A stretch of 60,000 nucleotides of DNA from Nymphaea colorata (GCF_008831285.2 NC_045140.1:15179796-15239795); one strand, 5' to 3'; counted from the first letter of the stretch, positions 22,501-34,652 are shown. Notes: generated by a model not told the origin, from the sequence alone. Translations and numbers: made by a program.

Positions 22501-25479
22501 AAAAGAACAAAGGGCTTAAACATTAACTACAAGTGGTTGACAAGTTGTCCATTAGTGTCCAGATTGTCCAGGTCGCTACGCAAAAGGTGGTAGAATAGGA
22601 GTTTATGTTAGATCTACTATTGTTAGCTTTTCAAGGGTGCTGAAACCGTTGACGTTGGCCGGCCTATCGAATTCCCCGATTCTTTATCAGGCAATCGCTG
22701 CGATGCGCTTTTATGGAGGCGATATTCTCCGGCGACGTACTGACAAGACGGATACCCAGCAATTTTACTGATTAGGGTAAAGAGGAGGAGCTGCCCAGAT
22801 GTCGTAATTTGGCGTCGTCATGAAAGGGAAGGATGAAGGACTACGAATTGTAAGCATTGGAAGAAGACATGCAGGCATCGTAAAGAGAAAAAGACAAGGT
22901 GGGGAGGCGATGCGAATGGCGGGTTCGGTGAAGGGTGTTTTTATGTGGCGTTTTCACACATGGCATCCATCGTCATCATCTTTGCACATGCAGAGAGGAA
23001 GGGGGGAGAGTGAAAGAGAAAGAGACGGAGAAAAAGAAAAAGAACGATCCCACCCTTCCCCATCTCACCCCAAAATAATAATGGCTGCCATCTTCCATTC
23101 TCTTCCAATGGTGCAGACATTTATTCCCATCTTGTCACTCACCCACCAAGTCTTTTATCCTTCAAGGGAAAAAAAGAAGCAACCTGCCGCTTTTCTCACA
23201 CTCTCTCTAAGAGCCGAAAGACATCAATTAAAAGATGGTAACAGGTCACGGAGCTAGATACGGATCCTATGCACATCCCCATGTGGGGGCACGCAGCAAA
23301 ACTCTTTAAAACGATCAGCAAAGATAGCAAAGGGGAATCTTTGCGAGGAAATGGTTATCCAAACTCCTTAATGAAATTGCTTTTCCCCCCACATGGTCAC
23401 AATAGCCTTTCTTATCTTTCCGGCTGTACTTTGTCCACAAGGAATCCTCTTACAATAAAACTCCCAAGCTCATTTCTGCTCTGAATGAGTAGCGTGAAGT
23501 TGGTATCCAGTCGTTGTTGTTACTTTGGGTTTTAGGCCAAAGGTGGAACATGACATGACCCGATCTGCTGCGACCGAACTAAATACTACATCCACACACA
23601 TCCTCTTGTCGTGCGCCGGTCCTCTTGACTTAGATATTTAGCTCCGCCATTGCCGGTCAGACTAGGTCACCATCTTTTTCTTCTTTCCTCTCAATTTCTC
23701 AAAGCACATTTCGGCCTCCTTTTTTGGTTATTTTCCTTGCCAAATGACCATAGCGGACCCTCACGTTAAGGCACCCTCAAGCCAGCATTCCAGCCGTATA
23801 TAGGGAGTACTGAAAGTGTTCCTTTCCTCCCCCGCCCTTCTTAAAATCTCCAACAGGATTAACACACAACCTTGGATTCTCTTTTTCTGATCCTTCACTA
23901 AATACCAGTTCTATTGAGAATGATCTATTTATTCCGGCAGCTGTGAACCGGCAGATCCCTCTAGCATTGTACTGCCATAGCCTATATGGTCATGGTACGC
24001 CATTAGTTTACACAAATTTAGTGATCCTTGTGGAACTGTAATTTACGCTATGTGTTCAACAGGATTTATCGAGTTTTTTTCCATGCAAATCATATAATTG
24101 CTTTAAGTTCACTCAGAAAACGGGGTTTTCTGCTAAAAACGATTGATACTAAGGATGTTGGAGCCTGTTCTTTTTTTCTCCTCTTTCGTGAGACCATTTT
24201 TGCTTAACCACCCTGGGCATAATTATGATCTGCAGTGATCTTTCTATTTCTTGTTATACTAAATTTTGAGTTGTATCTTGCACTGCACCTTTTTAACCTA
24301 TGCACTTGGGTAATAGATCGTTCCATAAGAACGTCGATGCCAATATTTAAGCAGGCAAGGGCATTGTCTCAGATAATTCCTTATCAAACATTCAATCGTT
24401 GGATGATCAGGGTTTCCACTTCTCATGAACAAGATTATTTGAACAGAGTTTACCAATTCTACACTTAGTTAACCTGCATGCAGATCCAAAACAGATGTGG
24501 ATCCTTTAATCACTTGGTTAAGATGGACGGAAGAAACCAAAGCTAAATCCGGGGAGTCAGATCTGGAGACATGAAGTCATTAAAGGGTTTCTATCTAAAG
24601 TGGTCTTTGATAGGACTAGAACGGCCACATTTGGCATAGTACTTTTCTTGGCAGCACTTTTTTCTAGTAGTAGTGCATTATATCTGACAAGTACTAAGAT
24701 CAGTAACTGCCACTGCCCATCAATCCGAGCATGCGTTACATCCTTAGTTAAAACTCCAACTTGAAACACAAAGAGGAGGCGAGGGTACAGCTCTATACAT
24801 TTGGGATTTACAGGAAACAAACGTTAAATAAGAAATATTGGTATTAATGGCTTTGGCGTTTGGGGTCTCATGAAGTCGTCCTTGCAAATTGAAGGTCTGG
24901 GAAAGAGGAAAAGGGGAGCACATTCTGCATCGGGATCTGCAAAGGGATAAACATTCTTCTTTAAATTATTAGAAAATAAAAGGAAGCATCGGGATCATAA
25001 TTTGGTCTCCAAATCCCAAGTTTTTGCAGGTGCCGCGGCAAACAGAGGCAGGCCTCAGCAAGCTTCTCGGGATCCAAACTTTAGGCCGTTAACATGTCTG
25101 AATGGTAGGAGGCAATGGATGCAAGATCCTAAAAAGATTTTGAAATTTGGTGCAGGAGGTCATTGTGGCGGAAACAAGGAAGGCAAAGGCGTAAGATCAA
25201 CGGTTGGGCATGAGATGATGAGTTGGTGGGGGACTGATCCAAGTTCTCTCCCCACGTGAAGCTCGGTTGACGATGAACATGTTGGTGATGAACATGATGG
25301 TGATGAATTATGCGGTTGCTTGCCTCACCATGAATAGATTATGATCCTGGCTCCCTTCTCTGCAGCTTCTTTTGGTTAGCATAGAAAAAAAAAACAAAAG
25401 GAAAAAGAAAACAACGAGAAAAAGCTTGCTGTTTTATAATGATGACGGCTTTTTCCGGAGAAAGGCTGCAGGGATTCCG
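19600..25479. other. Intergenic region, no supported gene
   Basis: Several open frames exist (for example 21927-22463 minus and 22820-23257 plus) but none shows a family motif, splice structure or a codon pattern that sets it apart. A very AT-rich piece lies at 21290-21640. Nothing else organised was seen apart from the TA/CA microsatellite. Confidence 0.45.
21794..21832. repeat. Compound (TA)n-(CA)n microsatellite
   Basis: About nine TA units followed by CA units with one interruption. Confidence 0.9.
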
Positions 25480-26611
25480 AGTTTTTATTGACAAAAAATA
25501 TTGTTTACACAGACAAAAATGGGAGTCTAGAGACTCTTAACAATGCATAGGGTCCCAGACCCTATCGTTAGTATTCCATTCACAAAATAACTCCCTGTTG
25601 TTAGATATCGTAGTCAGCCGGATTGCCTCACTGATGCCAGTAAAAAATAGATAATCTGTCCCTGCTCTGCCATACCCATGAGCGAAATGTTCCTGACATG
25701 TTCTCCAAGTAGCATGTTTCACATCTGGCTGAATCGCTCTGCCTTCATGTTTGGCACTTTGCGAAGTTTCCGAATGAACCAAACGAGGAGATGGTAACAG
25801 CCTTTTGAGCATTTTGAGAGCCATTTAACTTTAAATCTTCGCTGGCTTCACCATTTGCGTCGACGAATTAGACCAGGCGACGGGCTTCTTTTAAAGCCAA
25901 TTTACTAGTGACAAAGCCCATGATGCTGCGAGAGATGCAGCACTTGAAAATTAGATGTTACTCTACCGCATTCTGACAAAGATAGCATCATGAAGCTAAA
26001 TTAAGACTCAGTCTCTGAGCTCTGGAATCTATCTGAAGTCTCTCTTCGTAGCCCATATATGAAGTCCAGATGGCTCTAGGTAAGTCACGACCCGGCTAAA
26101 CGTGGTTTCGCCACTCCTCTGAACACGCCTTAACCCGAATCTCAGCAAGGCTCCTTTTTCTATCTACAAGAGTTCTAGCAGCATGGATTCAAACAAACAT
26201 GTCATTCTGGCTGCCACTAGTTGTCGGTAGCACAAAGTTGCTAACCAGCTCCTGATCAAATTTTAAAACCTCAGGCTGGTCATCTAGCACCATGTCACAA
26301 ACATGAATGTCATTTATCCCCGTAATAAAATGGTATTTCTCACCGTGTACCACATTGATTTTGGGTTTGATATTTTTCCATGCTGAAAAAAAATTGGCTT
26401 CACATTGAGGAGCATCAAGGATAACCATTGATAAGCCAGAGACTTTTTCGATCTGAATGTTTTTCTCTTAAAACTTTAGCCCAATGACACACCAAAAATG
26501 TCAAGGAGGCATTGTTAAAGTCAACAATTCTTCTCAGCCCAACACCAACCTCGGTTTTGGGAAGGCAGAGACTTGACCATCTCACAAGATGTCTAATGTG
26601 ACAGCCTTCTA
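25480..26611 (-). pseudogene. 3' half of a decayed LINE ORF2 (downstream of the copia insertion)
   Basis: On the minus strand from 26611 the frame reads EGCHIRHLVRW, LCLPKTEVGVGLRRIVDFN, then ITGINDIHVCDMVLDDQP (near 26270-26330), and then a zinc-knuckle block CYLCQNAVE ... HLIFKCC ... R (25925-25990). These are, in order, the LPK.EGGLG.R block, the G.G..I..W.D.W block and the zf-RVT domain that follow the reverse transcriptase in plant LINE ORF2. Several stops and frameshifts make it non-functional. The tail near 25490 carries an AATAAAAA-like end. It continues the LINE piece at 30621-31050. Confidence 0.8.
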
Positions 26612-27018
26612 AATAACAAAAGAGAAAAACCTAGATTTAACGTGGTTCGATACTCTGCACCTACGTCCACGATAGCTCTCAAAAGTGTGAGAGACACTAT
26701 CTCCATCCTTTAAATAATACATATTTTTTACAAGGAGATTTACATGTCATCTTTATCATATCAATCTCCTTGATTTCAGTATTGGGGATTATATCATCTT
26801 GAGAGATTTTAGGAAACTAATTGTGGCACATTTGAGTAACGATTTTGGCTGGGACATTATCTCTGCCATCCTGCACGATGATGATTTTGGCAGCACCAAT
26901 CTCTTCCTAATTTTCAGTTTCAATATCTTTTTGATTGGGAGCTTCAATCTCTTCTTGATTTTCAGCTTCAATCTCTTTCTGATTTTTCTCATTTTTAGTT
27001 TGAGCCTTATCGTTAACA
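26612..27018 (-). repeat. 3' LTR of the copia element, 407 bp
   Basis: It matches the 5' LTR along its length (for example AACGTGGTTCG followed by ACTCTG.ACCTAC, and the AATCTCCTTG tract) but is about 80 bp longer. The extra length lies in a minisatellite of GAAGCTGAAAATCA-type units at 26895-27000. Confidence 0.85.
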
Positions 27019-28185
27019 TTGGCCCTCAAACTGGTGGGGCATGCAATCCATACGCCAAGTTTGTTGCGTAAATCTTCAACTTGAAGTCGAGGCAACAGTT
27101 TTGTAAAGATATCAGCAACTTGCTTAGTAGAGGGGATATACTTGCTGATGAGGGAGCCAATAGCAACTTTCTCCTAAACGAAATGGCAATCAATATCAAC
27201 ATGCTTCATCCGTGAATGTAAAGCTGGTTTAATGGAAACCTGAAGGGCAGAGCTATTGTCACAATATAATGTTGGAGGTTGAGAGAGATAGACTCCAATA
27301 TCCTGCACTATATAGGTGATCCATATGAGTTCGGAGGTGGCGGACGCCATAGATCTATGTTTGGCTTCTGTACTTGAGCGAGCGACAGAATTTTGTTTAT
27401 TCACACTCCAAGAAATAGGATTAACCCCAAGAAAAGTGCAAAATCCTGTTGTAGAATGTCTAGTGAGAAGACATCTTGCCCAATCCGCATCTGAGTAGGC
27501 CAATAGTTCAATGGCTGAATTCCTCATGAGTCTAATCCCATAATCAAGAGTTCCATGAACATATCTCGGTATTCTTTTAACAAGAGACAAGATGAAGTGG
27601 AATTTTTCATAAATTGGCTTACATAATTCACACGATATGATATATCCAATCTTGTCATTGTAAACCCCCTACCAAGCTTCTATACATGGTAGCATCAATT
27701 TCCACAACATCTTGAGCTGAGAACTGGCGAAAGTTCATGACCATGGGTGTGGTCATATCTTTGACATTCAATAGGTGAGCCTTATCAAGCAACTCGTAGG
27801 CATATTTCCTTTGATTGAAAGTCAAATATTGATCTTTGAAGTGAGCCCCTATGCCAAGGAAATAATGAAGAAAGCCTAATACCATCATGGCGAATTCTGA
27901 ACTGGAGAAATAACATATTGTATTTGCTTTGTGTTATTTTCAGTAAGGATAATATCATCGACATATAGTAGTAAAATAAGAATTTCCTATGTATTTCGAC
28001 ACACAAAGAGAGACAGATCAACAACACTTGCAAAAAATCCTAATGAGAGCATAAATGTACCGAATCGGTCATACCAAGCTCGATGAGCTTGTTTTAAACA
28101 GTAAAGAGCTCGCTTGAGCTTGCATACATGATCTGGTTTGAGAGAATCTCGAAATCCAGGAGGTTGTTGTAGATAGATTGGTTAT
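27019..28185 (-). pseudogene. Copia pol remnant: reverse transcriptase and RNase H
   Basis: From 28185 the minus strand reads QQPPGFRD, VCKLKRALYCLKQAHRAWYD, LLLYVDDIIL (the YVDD catalytic box near 27960), then LGFLHYFLGI, SDADWARCL and QNSVARSSTEAKHRSMA (RNase H), and the C-terminal VADIFTKLLPRLQVEDLRNKLGV near 27060-27120. This is the full order of the copia RT-RNase H region. Stop codons (for instance after CRNT and before EKVAIG) and frameshifts near 27890 and 27640 break it. The reading frame at its end runs on into the 3' LTR. Confidence 0.9.
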
Positions 28186-28189
28186 AGAT

Positions 28190-29767
28190 ACATGATCATG
28201 CATAGTTATTTGATTTTTTGTCTATTTATATGTGAACGTACTGTGATAATGAGAGTATGGTTTGAGATTTCTATTTATTCTTATGTTTATCATTTTGAGA
28301 TTAGGACTTGTCCAACCCGGGGAAAATCCTTACGAATATGTACATATTAATATGTATTTTCATGTCATTTGATGCTAGTTTCCTTTTTAATCATCCTATT
28401 AAGAACCATAATGAGCATCTTATCGTGTGGTTTGATCTTCTTCTATACCCAATGGTGGAAAAAGCATATTACCTTATAACAAACCAAATAAAAACATTTT
28501 ATATTTATCTGTAAATCATATTTTATAAAAGATTTTCAAAAGCAAATATCCTCTCTAATGCGGCCTTGGAGAGTTAACTTAGGTTCTTGCATGAACCCAA
28601 GTTCCCCTCCGGCCTATATAAAAAATTGAAGTCCGCTATTTTCAAGTCATTTCTTGATTTTCATATTCATAAAGACGTATATGTATATACATGTTATATA
28701 CGTATGTGGACACATAAATATCTTTCTTTGTTGTTCTCTCTCTATAATTTAACACACTTTTATAAACTCTCGTATACGTATATGAATATATATACGTGTA
28801 TTTCATTTTAAAATCTCTCTCTCTCTCTCTTTCTAAAATGATCTTCTCTTCTCTACTTGAACTAAATATCACTTTCATAAGCTTTCATATACGTATACGA
28901 ATATGTATCTCTCTCTTTCAAAACATTTGATTTTATGATTTTCAAGGTTTCTTTCTCTCTTTCTTTCTCTATATCTCTCTTGGGGTGTAGTGTTTCATCT
29001 TTTTTATTTTTTTCAATATCTTACTCTTATCATTTGAGATTTTAATTTTTCATTTGCTGATTTTATTAACACAAAAAATCAAGTAATGACCTAATATTGG
29101 ATTCATGTTTGACGGTTTACAACTCCAATTCTTTTTTTTAAAAAAAAATCCTTCTTATATACAATAATTATGAAAACAAAACCTTAGATATATGTTATGG
29201 TAGGAATGTTTCTAGATGAATATTGTGGTAGGAATGTCTTATCTTCTTCTAATCATATAGGATCAATGCACTCATGCATGCACACCCACTTAAAATCGCA
29301 AATGAGCACAATCACATCTCTAAAAGAACTTAAGCAAGATGAGATAGAGCTTTAAGTAAGTGGTAACCGAATTAGAGCAAAACCTCAAACCTACTTAAAG
29401 TCTTAAGAGAACAATAAAGTGATTTCAAAATGATTTCTCAAGTTTTCCTAATGATATTTACCAATTCTAGTTTTCCTCAAAACATTTCACGTTCTCAAGC
29501 AACTCTTCAAAAATCTTTTCAAAAGTTCGAAACATCAAACTTTCAATATTTTTCTACATCGCTTATAAAATAAAAAAATGTTTAAGTTAAAACGAAATGC
29601 ATCAATGATAAGCATAGCCCTTGGGTTGATTACCCCCGGTAAAGGCGTCGGGAACGGTCAATCCTCGTATCGACGGGCGACTCCCTTTCTTTCCTATTTC
29701 AAAACAAAATCTCGTTTTTCTGAAGCACTCCAAAACAAAGAAATTTTTGGGGATGCAAACAGATCCC
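28190..29767. other. AT-rich segment replacing gag-integrase of the copia element
   Basis: No gag, protease or integrase similarity. It holds many ATACGTATATG-like words and CT runs (28650-28990) and looks unrelated to copia coding sequence. It may be a further nested insertion or a filler at a deletion. No terminal repeats were identified. Confidence 0.5.
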
Positions 29768-30077
29768 AACAGACAGGCTGTCCTTCCTATAAAATCTCAG
29801 ACTAGAAGATTGCCTGTGGAGAGAACTCTGATTGTTGGAGTGAAAGGGCGACATGCACGTTGCCCTGTTTTTCCTGTTTTGCAGCAGGAGAGGCAGTTGG
29901 AAATTTTATGATTTCGGCCTGATCCAGTCACCAATCTGGTCGAGCTTGGAAGCGTTGGATCTGCAACAGAGAGGCGGTCCTTCTTATAAAATCTGAGACT
30001 AGGAGATTGCCTGTGGAGAGAACGCAGGTCGTTGGAGTGAAAGGGCGACACACACGTTGCTCTGTTCTTCCTGTTTT
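29768..30077. repeat. Two direct repeats of about 113 bp downstream of the primer site
   Basis: 29768-29880 and 29964-30077 share CAACAGA.AGGC.GTCC at the start, a TTGCCTGTGGAGAGAAC core and GTTGGAGTGAAAGGGCGACA, with scattered substitutions. They lie in what should be the untranslated leader of the copia element. Confidence 0.85.
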
Positions 30078-30282
30078 TCAATCAGCCTGCTCAAAAATTT
30101 GAGTGTTCTTTTGTTGACGCTCCAAAAATTCTGCAGATGCTTTGGCAAGATCTGCGGACATTGAGGAGTCGTTTGATCTCCTACTCGACAACTACAAGGG
30201 TCAAATTTGACAACACTAGCAGAAGTCGTGGATGGATGGAAGTGTCTCTGTTCTTCCTTTGTTTCACAACTGCTTCAAAGGA

Positions 30283-30294
30283 GCTCTGATACCA
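30283..30294 (-). other. Primer binding site of the copia element
   Basis: TGGTATCAGAGC on the minus strand, complementary to the 3' end of plant initiator methionine tRNA and two bases inside the 5' LTR. Confidence 0.9.
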
Positions 30295-30295
30295 T

Positions 30296-30620
30296 AATAA
30301 CAAAAGAGAAAAACTCATATTTAACGTGGTTCGGTACTCTGTACCTACATCCACGGTAGCTCTCAAAAGTATGAAAGATACACTATCTCTTTCCTTTAAA
30401 TAATACAGATTTTTTACAAGGAGATTTACATGCCATGTTTATCATATCAATCTCCTTGATTTCTTTGTTGGGGATTACATCATCTTTGAGAGATTTTAAG
30501 AAAGGAATTCTGGCACATTTGAGTAACAATTTTGGCTGGGACGTTATCTTTCTGCAGGATGATGATTTTGGCAGTGCCAATCTCTTCCTGATTTTCAGCT
30601 TCAATATCTTTCTGTTAACA
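30296..30620 (-). repeat. 5' LTR of the copia element, 325 bp
   Basis: Begins TGTTAACAG at 30620 and ends GTTATT at 30296, next to the primer binding site. It has only one or two of the minisatellite units that are expanded in the 3' LTR. Confidence 0.85.
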
Positions 30621-31050
30621 CCTTATCTTGGCAAATAAAATTTGCACAAGCGCGCTCTAACGAATAACCGAGGATGGAATTTTGAAAACAAGGGGTCAAT
30701 ATAACGGAATTGAGCCAATAACGTATTTGACTAAACTTACCCGGCCAGCGTGGGACGGGAGCTTCTGCTTCCAACATGATAATCTCGTCTCCACCTTGAT
30801 TAGCATTGAAGAGCAAAGGCTTTCAGAGAGCTCGCTGATGAGGAGAGGTATACCAAGGTAAGTAATGGGCAGCTGTTGTTTGTTCCATCTCAGAATAGCT
30901 GCTACTTCATTAGTCTCTCCATTGGAGAGATTGAAACCGATAAAAGAGCTTTTCTCAGCATTGCAAATTACTTAGGCTGCTTTTGCGAGTAGAGAAGAAA
31001 AGAAGTATGTCATGTGCATAAAGAATCGATGCAACCTAAGGGCACCTTAG
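30621..31050 (-). pseudogene. 5' part of the LINE ORF2 split by copia (reverse transcriptase end)
   Basis: On the minus strand the frame reads ASILYAHDILLFFS (30990-31035, the YADD box changed to YAHD), then EKSSFIGFN, then LPITYLGIPLLI ... LIKVETRLSCWKQKLPSHAGR ... LVKYVIGSIPLY (to about 30700). This is the standard end of a plant LINE reverse transcriptase. It stops at FICQDK next to the copia 5' LTR, and the next residues EGCHIRHLVRW appear on the far side of copia at 26611. A stretch between LLFFS and EKSS is deleted. Confidence 0.82.
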
Positions 31051-34000
31051 TGGCTTAGCCCAAATTTATGTATGTCACTTTTATGATTAGCAATCTGAAA
31101 TGTGGCCGCGTTCGTTAAGAAATGCTTCAGAGAATATCTGTTAAAACAAATCTGCTAGTCCCATTTATTTATCTTGGCCATACAAATCACAGTTCCAATT
31201 TTTCACTGTTACATAAGATGCAGGAAGAAAAAGATCACAGACTACGCCCTTGTATATTCTTCAATTTTTCGCTTGTAGTAAAGAATCTGTTGCACCAACA
31301 TGGCTGCATCGACCGGGCTAAGGGTTTAGTTAGAACTTTCAAGTGTAGAGAGTTCAACAGTGCTCCTGAGATGCATCTTCGTTGATGTAGTATGGTAAGA
31401 GTCTATGATATAGCTAATCCTTTCCTCCTTATCTCAAAAAAAAAAGTGTGAAAACTTGACAAGTCACAAGGCAAAACAAAAGTTTATATATATTTTGCAG
31501 CCTTTTCATGCCCACACTAAGCGACACTGAAAGGGAGTGACTGAAAAGGTTTTTTCGTGGTCCTTCTCAGTAAAGGGTCAGTAAAGGGAGATTCCAAAAA
31601 GGTAAACATGGGGCTCATGTGACCAAGAAAACTCCAGGCTCAAGGACAAAGGAAGCAGCCTGAAATTAAGTGAACACGGAAGAAGAGCAGCTCAAAACAA
31701 TAAAATTTGCATTTCTTCTTATGGGTTAGGAGGTAGAAAAGTTGAAAACACCAACTTGATTTAGCCAACAAAGGAAGCAATAGAAAAAAAAAAAGCCATC
31801 AATTTTTTGCTTACCACGACTTGATGCATGTCACTTTTCATATCCGGCTAAGCAGGCTCTCTAATTTCATCGTATGCTAAATAAACCACAAAAACCGCTT
31901 TCCCTGCTCTTGTTCACACAATAATATATAAACAATTACTGGATCTCTCTCTCTCCCTCTCCAACTGATGTCCTGCTTTAGGCAAACTCGAAGGTTACTT
32001 AGAACAGGAGTTAGCACAACGGGAAATGGCCTTGGACAGAAGTCTCATCGCTGGCAGAGTAGACTCTTTTGGAGTCTTGCTGCTCTTACTGCACTAGAGA
32101 TTCGTGTGGTTCAGTGGGCTCCTTTTTTTTTGTTTGGCAAGAGCTTACACTATTGAGAAGACAATCGTGGGTACAGCTTGTTAAACCAGTGCTGCCAAAT
32201 TTAGACTACCATTGGTTTTTACTCCATATCCCAACAGCCAGTTCGCAGAGAACTTTTACACGTAAAATGGATTTCCTATGGTGAAACCAGATATGAAAAC
32301 CTGGCTTTTGGAATTATTCACAAGCACTGGTTGTCATAATCGCTGATATATGCTGAGACTTGAAAATGACGTGAACAGTAATATCGCACGAGGACAAGCA
32401 GAGGCAGCATTTTGTCGGCCCTCCATCGGTTGCTAGCATCGGCCCCGCTGCTGTGCTGATCTCCAAGTGAGATGTTTCAGAATGAAATTTCAAACTGTAT
32501 TTGATCGGTTCAATTGACATTTTAGAACAGAATTTCAGGCTTCCTTTTTGTTTGTTTCGATTTGCAAATTTTAACTGAGCTTCAGTTTTCTGTCCATATA
32601 CCAAAATTTTCCTAGCGACATCAATTTGAAAACAAATCCGAACACTCAAATTGTGTAAAAATGACCTTACAAAATGTTCTACTTCAACTTTTGTTGTTTG
32701 ACTGGGTGGATTTGGTTTTTATTGGCAAAAGAAAAACCATGCATCGGCTTGAGTTTTGTTGCAGATCTAGATGTTGTGGAAAAGCGAGGAGTAAAGAAAG
32801 GAAAGAAGACAAACGTGGTTCGGTCCCACGTCCCACGGCAGAAACGTTCTCTCGCGCACATTTCATTAATGAGTCCATCTGTATAAATACAATGTACAAT
32901 ATGAGAAACACTCGACTTGGAAAAGACACTGTACACTGGTTCAGTGAGTTGGTTTCATGACTCCAAGTTGCAGAGGAGGTGCAAACTCGTGGCCTTCATT
33001 CCTTGCTGTATAGAATGCTAAACTATCGGCTGTTATCCTATACTCCTCAGAGTCAATTTAGCCGCATCCAACAAGAGATGAACCTGTGCCCCGTTGGTTC
33101 AGAAAAGAAACTCTGAATTGTGGAAGGGTTTTTCTTATCCCTGCTGAGCGGTATCCTTCTCCAACAGAAACCCAAACCTGACTCAACTGCACGTGAAGAT
33201 TTGAATATGTGAAATTTTGAATATTGTTTCATAACTCACTTTCAAAAACTAACTCTGAGCTAGTGTCGCTCCAATAGAAAATTTTGTCCAATTAAAGATG
33301 GTGGTTGAAAAGTGATAACCACGTTAAGAAACATAAGCCTCTTGATTCCTTTCGTTCCAGTTTTTGCTTGAATTGAAGGCGAGCCTCGAACACGAAGGCT
33401 TACCAGAATAACATCAAAGGAAAGCTAAAGCAACAGAATATCTGGACTTGCAACAATTAGATTTAGGACTTAACAACAGAATGTCTGCTCACCATTTACT
33501 TTTTGTTATTAATCGTAAGGACCTTCCCGTGTTGTCCGGTCACAATATCTTCCACTTTTCCACTCGGATCTGCCTTGGGCCAGTTAAACGAACACAAACG
33601 GAATACCAAGTGTAAACGGGGCCCTATGGAGATCCACGATCTTGTCGCCGTGCACCGTGAGATTCTAGTCCAAGTTAGAAAAACATCGCATAATTTAAGT
33701 ATGCCTTTTAAATGAAGACCAATCAAAGAATTGACGTGGTGAAGATTTGTTTCAAACGTGAATTTCGTGCTTGAATGGTGCGATCGATCATCTACCGCTG
33801 GCTTGTTGAAGGAACAACTTGTGGAGTGGACGTCACCTAGTTGACAAAATGCCGCGGGTTTGAAAGCGGAGCTATTGTTGCCCTTGCGGCAAGCTTGAAA
33901 TTGGGTGTACAACTGATCTTTAATGTATAGGCAGGTTGCGGCGATTGAATGGAAACCCTCAAATCTTGCCATTCAACAAGATGTATCTTACGCTTTGATA

Positions 34001-34530
34001 GATGTCATTTACCACGAATCTATTTAACGAACGATAGGTTTTAAATGGCTTCAGGTAAAACAATTCCCAGAGAATTAGGAAACGTTCATGAATTTTGGAG
34101 ATCCTTTGGCGGGATGATCTTCTATCCAGTTTTCGAAACCTTATATAGCTGGCATATACATGCAAATGCAGTTAACATCTGATGAGGAGAGCATCATGTC
34201 CTTCGCACCTTGCTGGCAACACGACTGTCTTGTCTGTACATGTTGGGATCAAATTCAATAGAATGCATTGCCGCCCATTTTGAGTGATTACTTTTCTTCT
34301 GATCTGCGCTTAACTGGCCATTTCATTTTGGCAAATATGGCTAGAAAGACTAAAGAATAGGAAGGGTTGGAATCTGGTTATCAGTCGTGTTTCTTCCACT
34401 CTGGTTACTGATAATGGGACATGAAAAGCTCTGATTCGGAGGTTGCGCCTATTTTTATTTTCTCACATTGCTGGGTGCCATTTCTTAGTCAAATTACAGG
34501 CTGCTAAAAAGGTTAAGAGCTGTTAACTAA
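31051..34530. other. Intergenic region, no supported gene
   Basis: Open frames such as 33496-33972 (minus, 158 codons) show no recognisable motif. Around 32810 an ACGTGGTTCGGT word resembles the copia LTR above and may be an old LTR scrap, but the match is too short to annotate. Confidence 0.4.
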
Positions 34531-34652
34531 GGGGTTGTTTGGTTAATGAAAATGGTTACATGGGGAAGCTAGTGTTGTTCTGTGGTGAAGTTTCCCCAAT
34601 TTTTGGAATTGTTCATGAATGATATGTAACCGTCCTATTAGCCAAACAACCC
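34531..34652. mobile_element. MITE, 122 bp, Tourist-like
   Basis: The ends GGGGTTGTTTGGTTAAT and, inverted, GGGTTGTTTGGCTAAT match over about 16 bases. Inner words GGTTACAT and ATGTAACC continue the fold. The flanks are TAA on the left and TTA on the right, close to the TWA target of PIF/Harbinger-related MITEs. No coding capacity. Confidence 0.7.

Larger units (their letters stand above)
26612..30620 (-). mobile_element. Ty1/copia LTR retrotransposon, degraded, inserted in a LINE
   Basis: Two direct LTRs (5' LTR 30620-30296; 3' LTR 27018-26612) start TGTTAAC on the minus strand and share the sequence through ...TTTTGTTATT. Just inside the 5' LTR is TGGTATCAGAGC (30294-30283), the initiator-methionine tRNA primer site. 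Just before the 3' LTR is the copia-type polypurine tract CAGTTTGAGGGCCAA. The order on the minus strand is LTR, primer site, a repeated non-coding segment, AT-rich sequence, reverse transcriptase, RNase H, LTR. Gag, protease and integrase are missing. The target duplication cannot be read cleanly (TAAGG against TTTAG). Confidence 0.88.

Noticed and set aside
32800-32930. Possible solo LTR with an ACGTGGTTCGGT word like the copia LTR
   Set aside because: Similarity ends after about a dozen bases and no LTR ends are visible.
33496-33972. Open frame of 158 codons on the minus strand
   Set aside because: No recognisable motif, composition like the surrounding intergenic DNA and no splice context; could be retroelement debris but cannot be supported.
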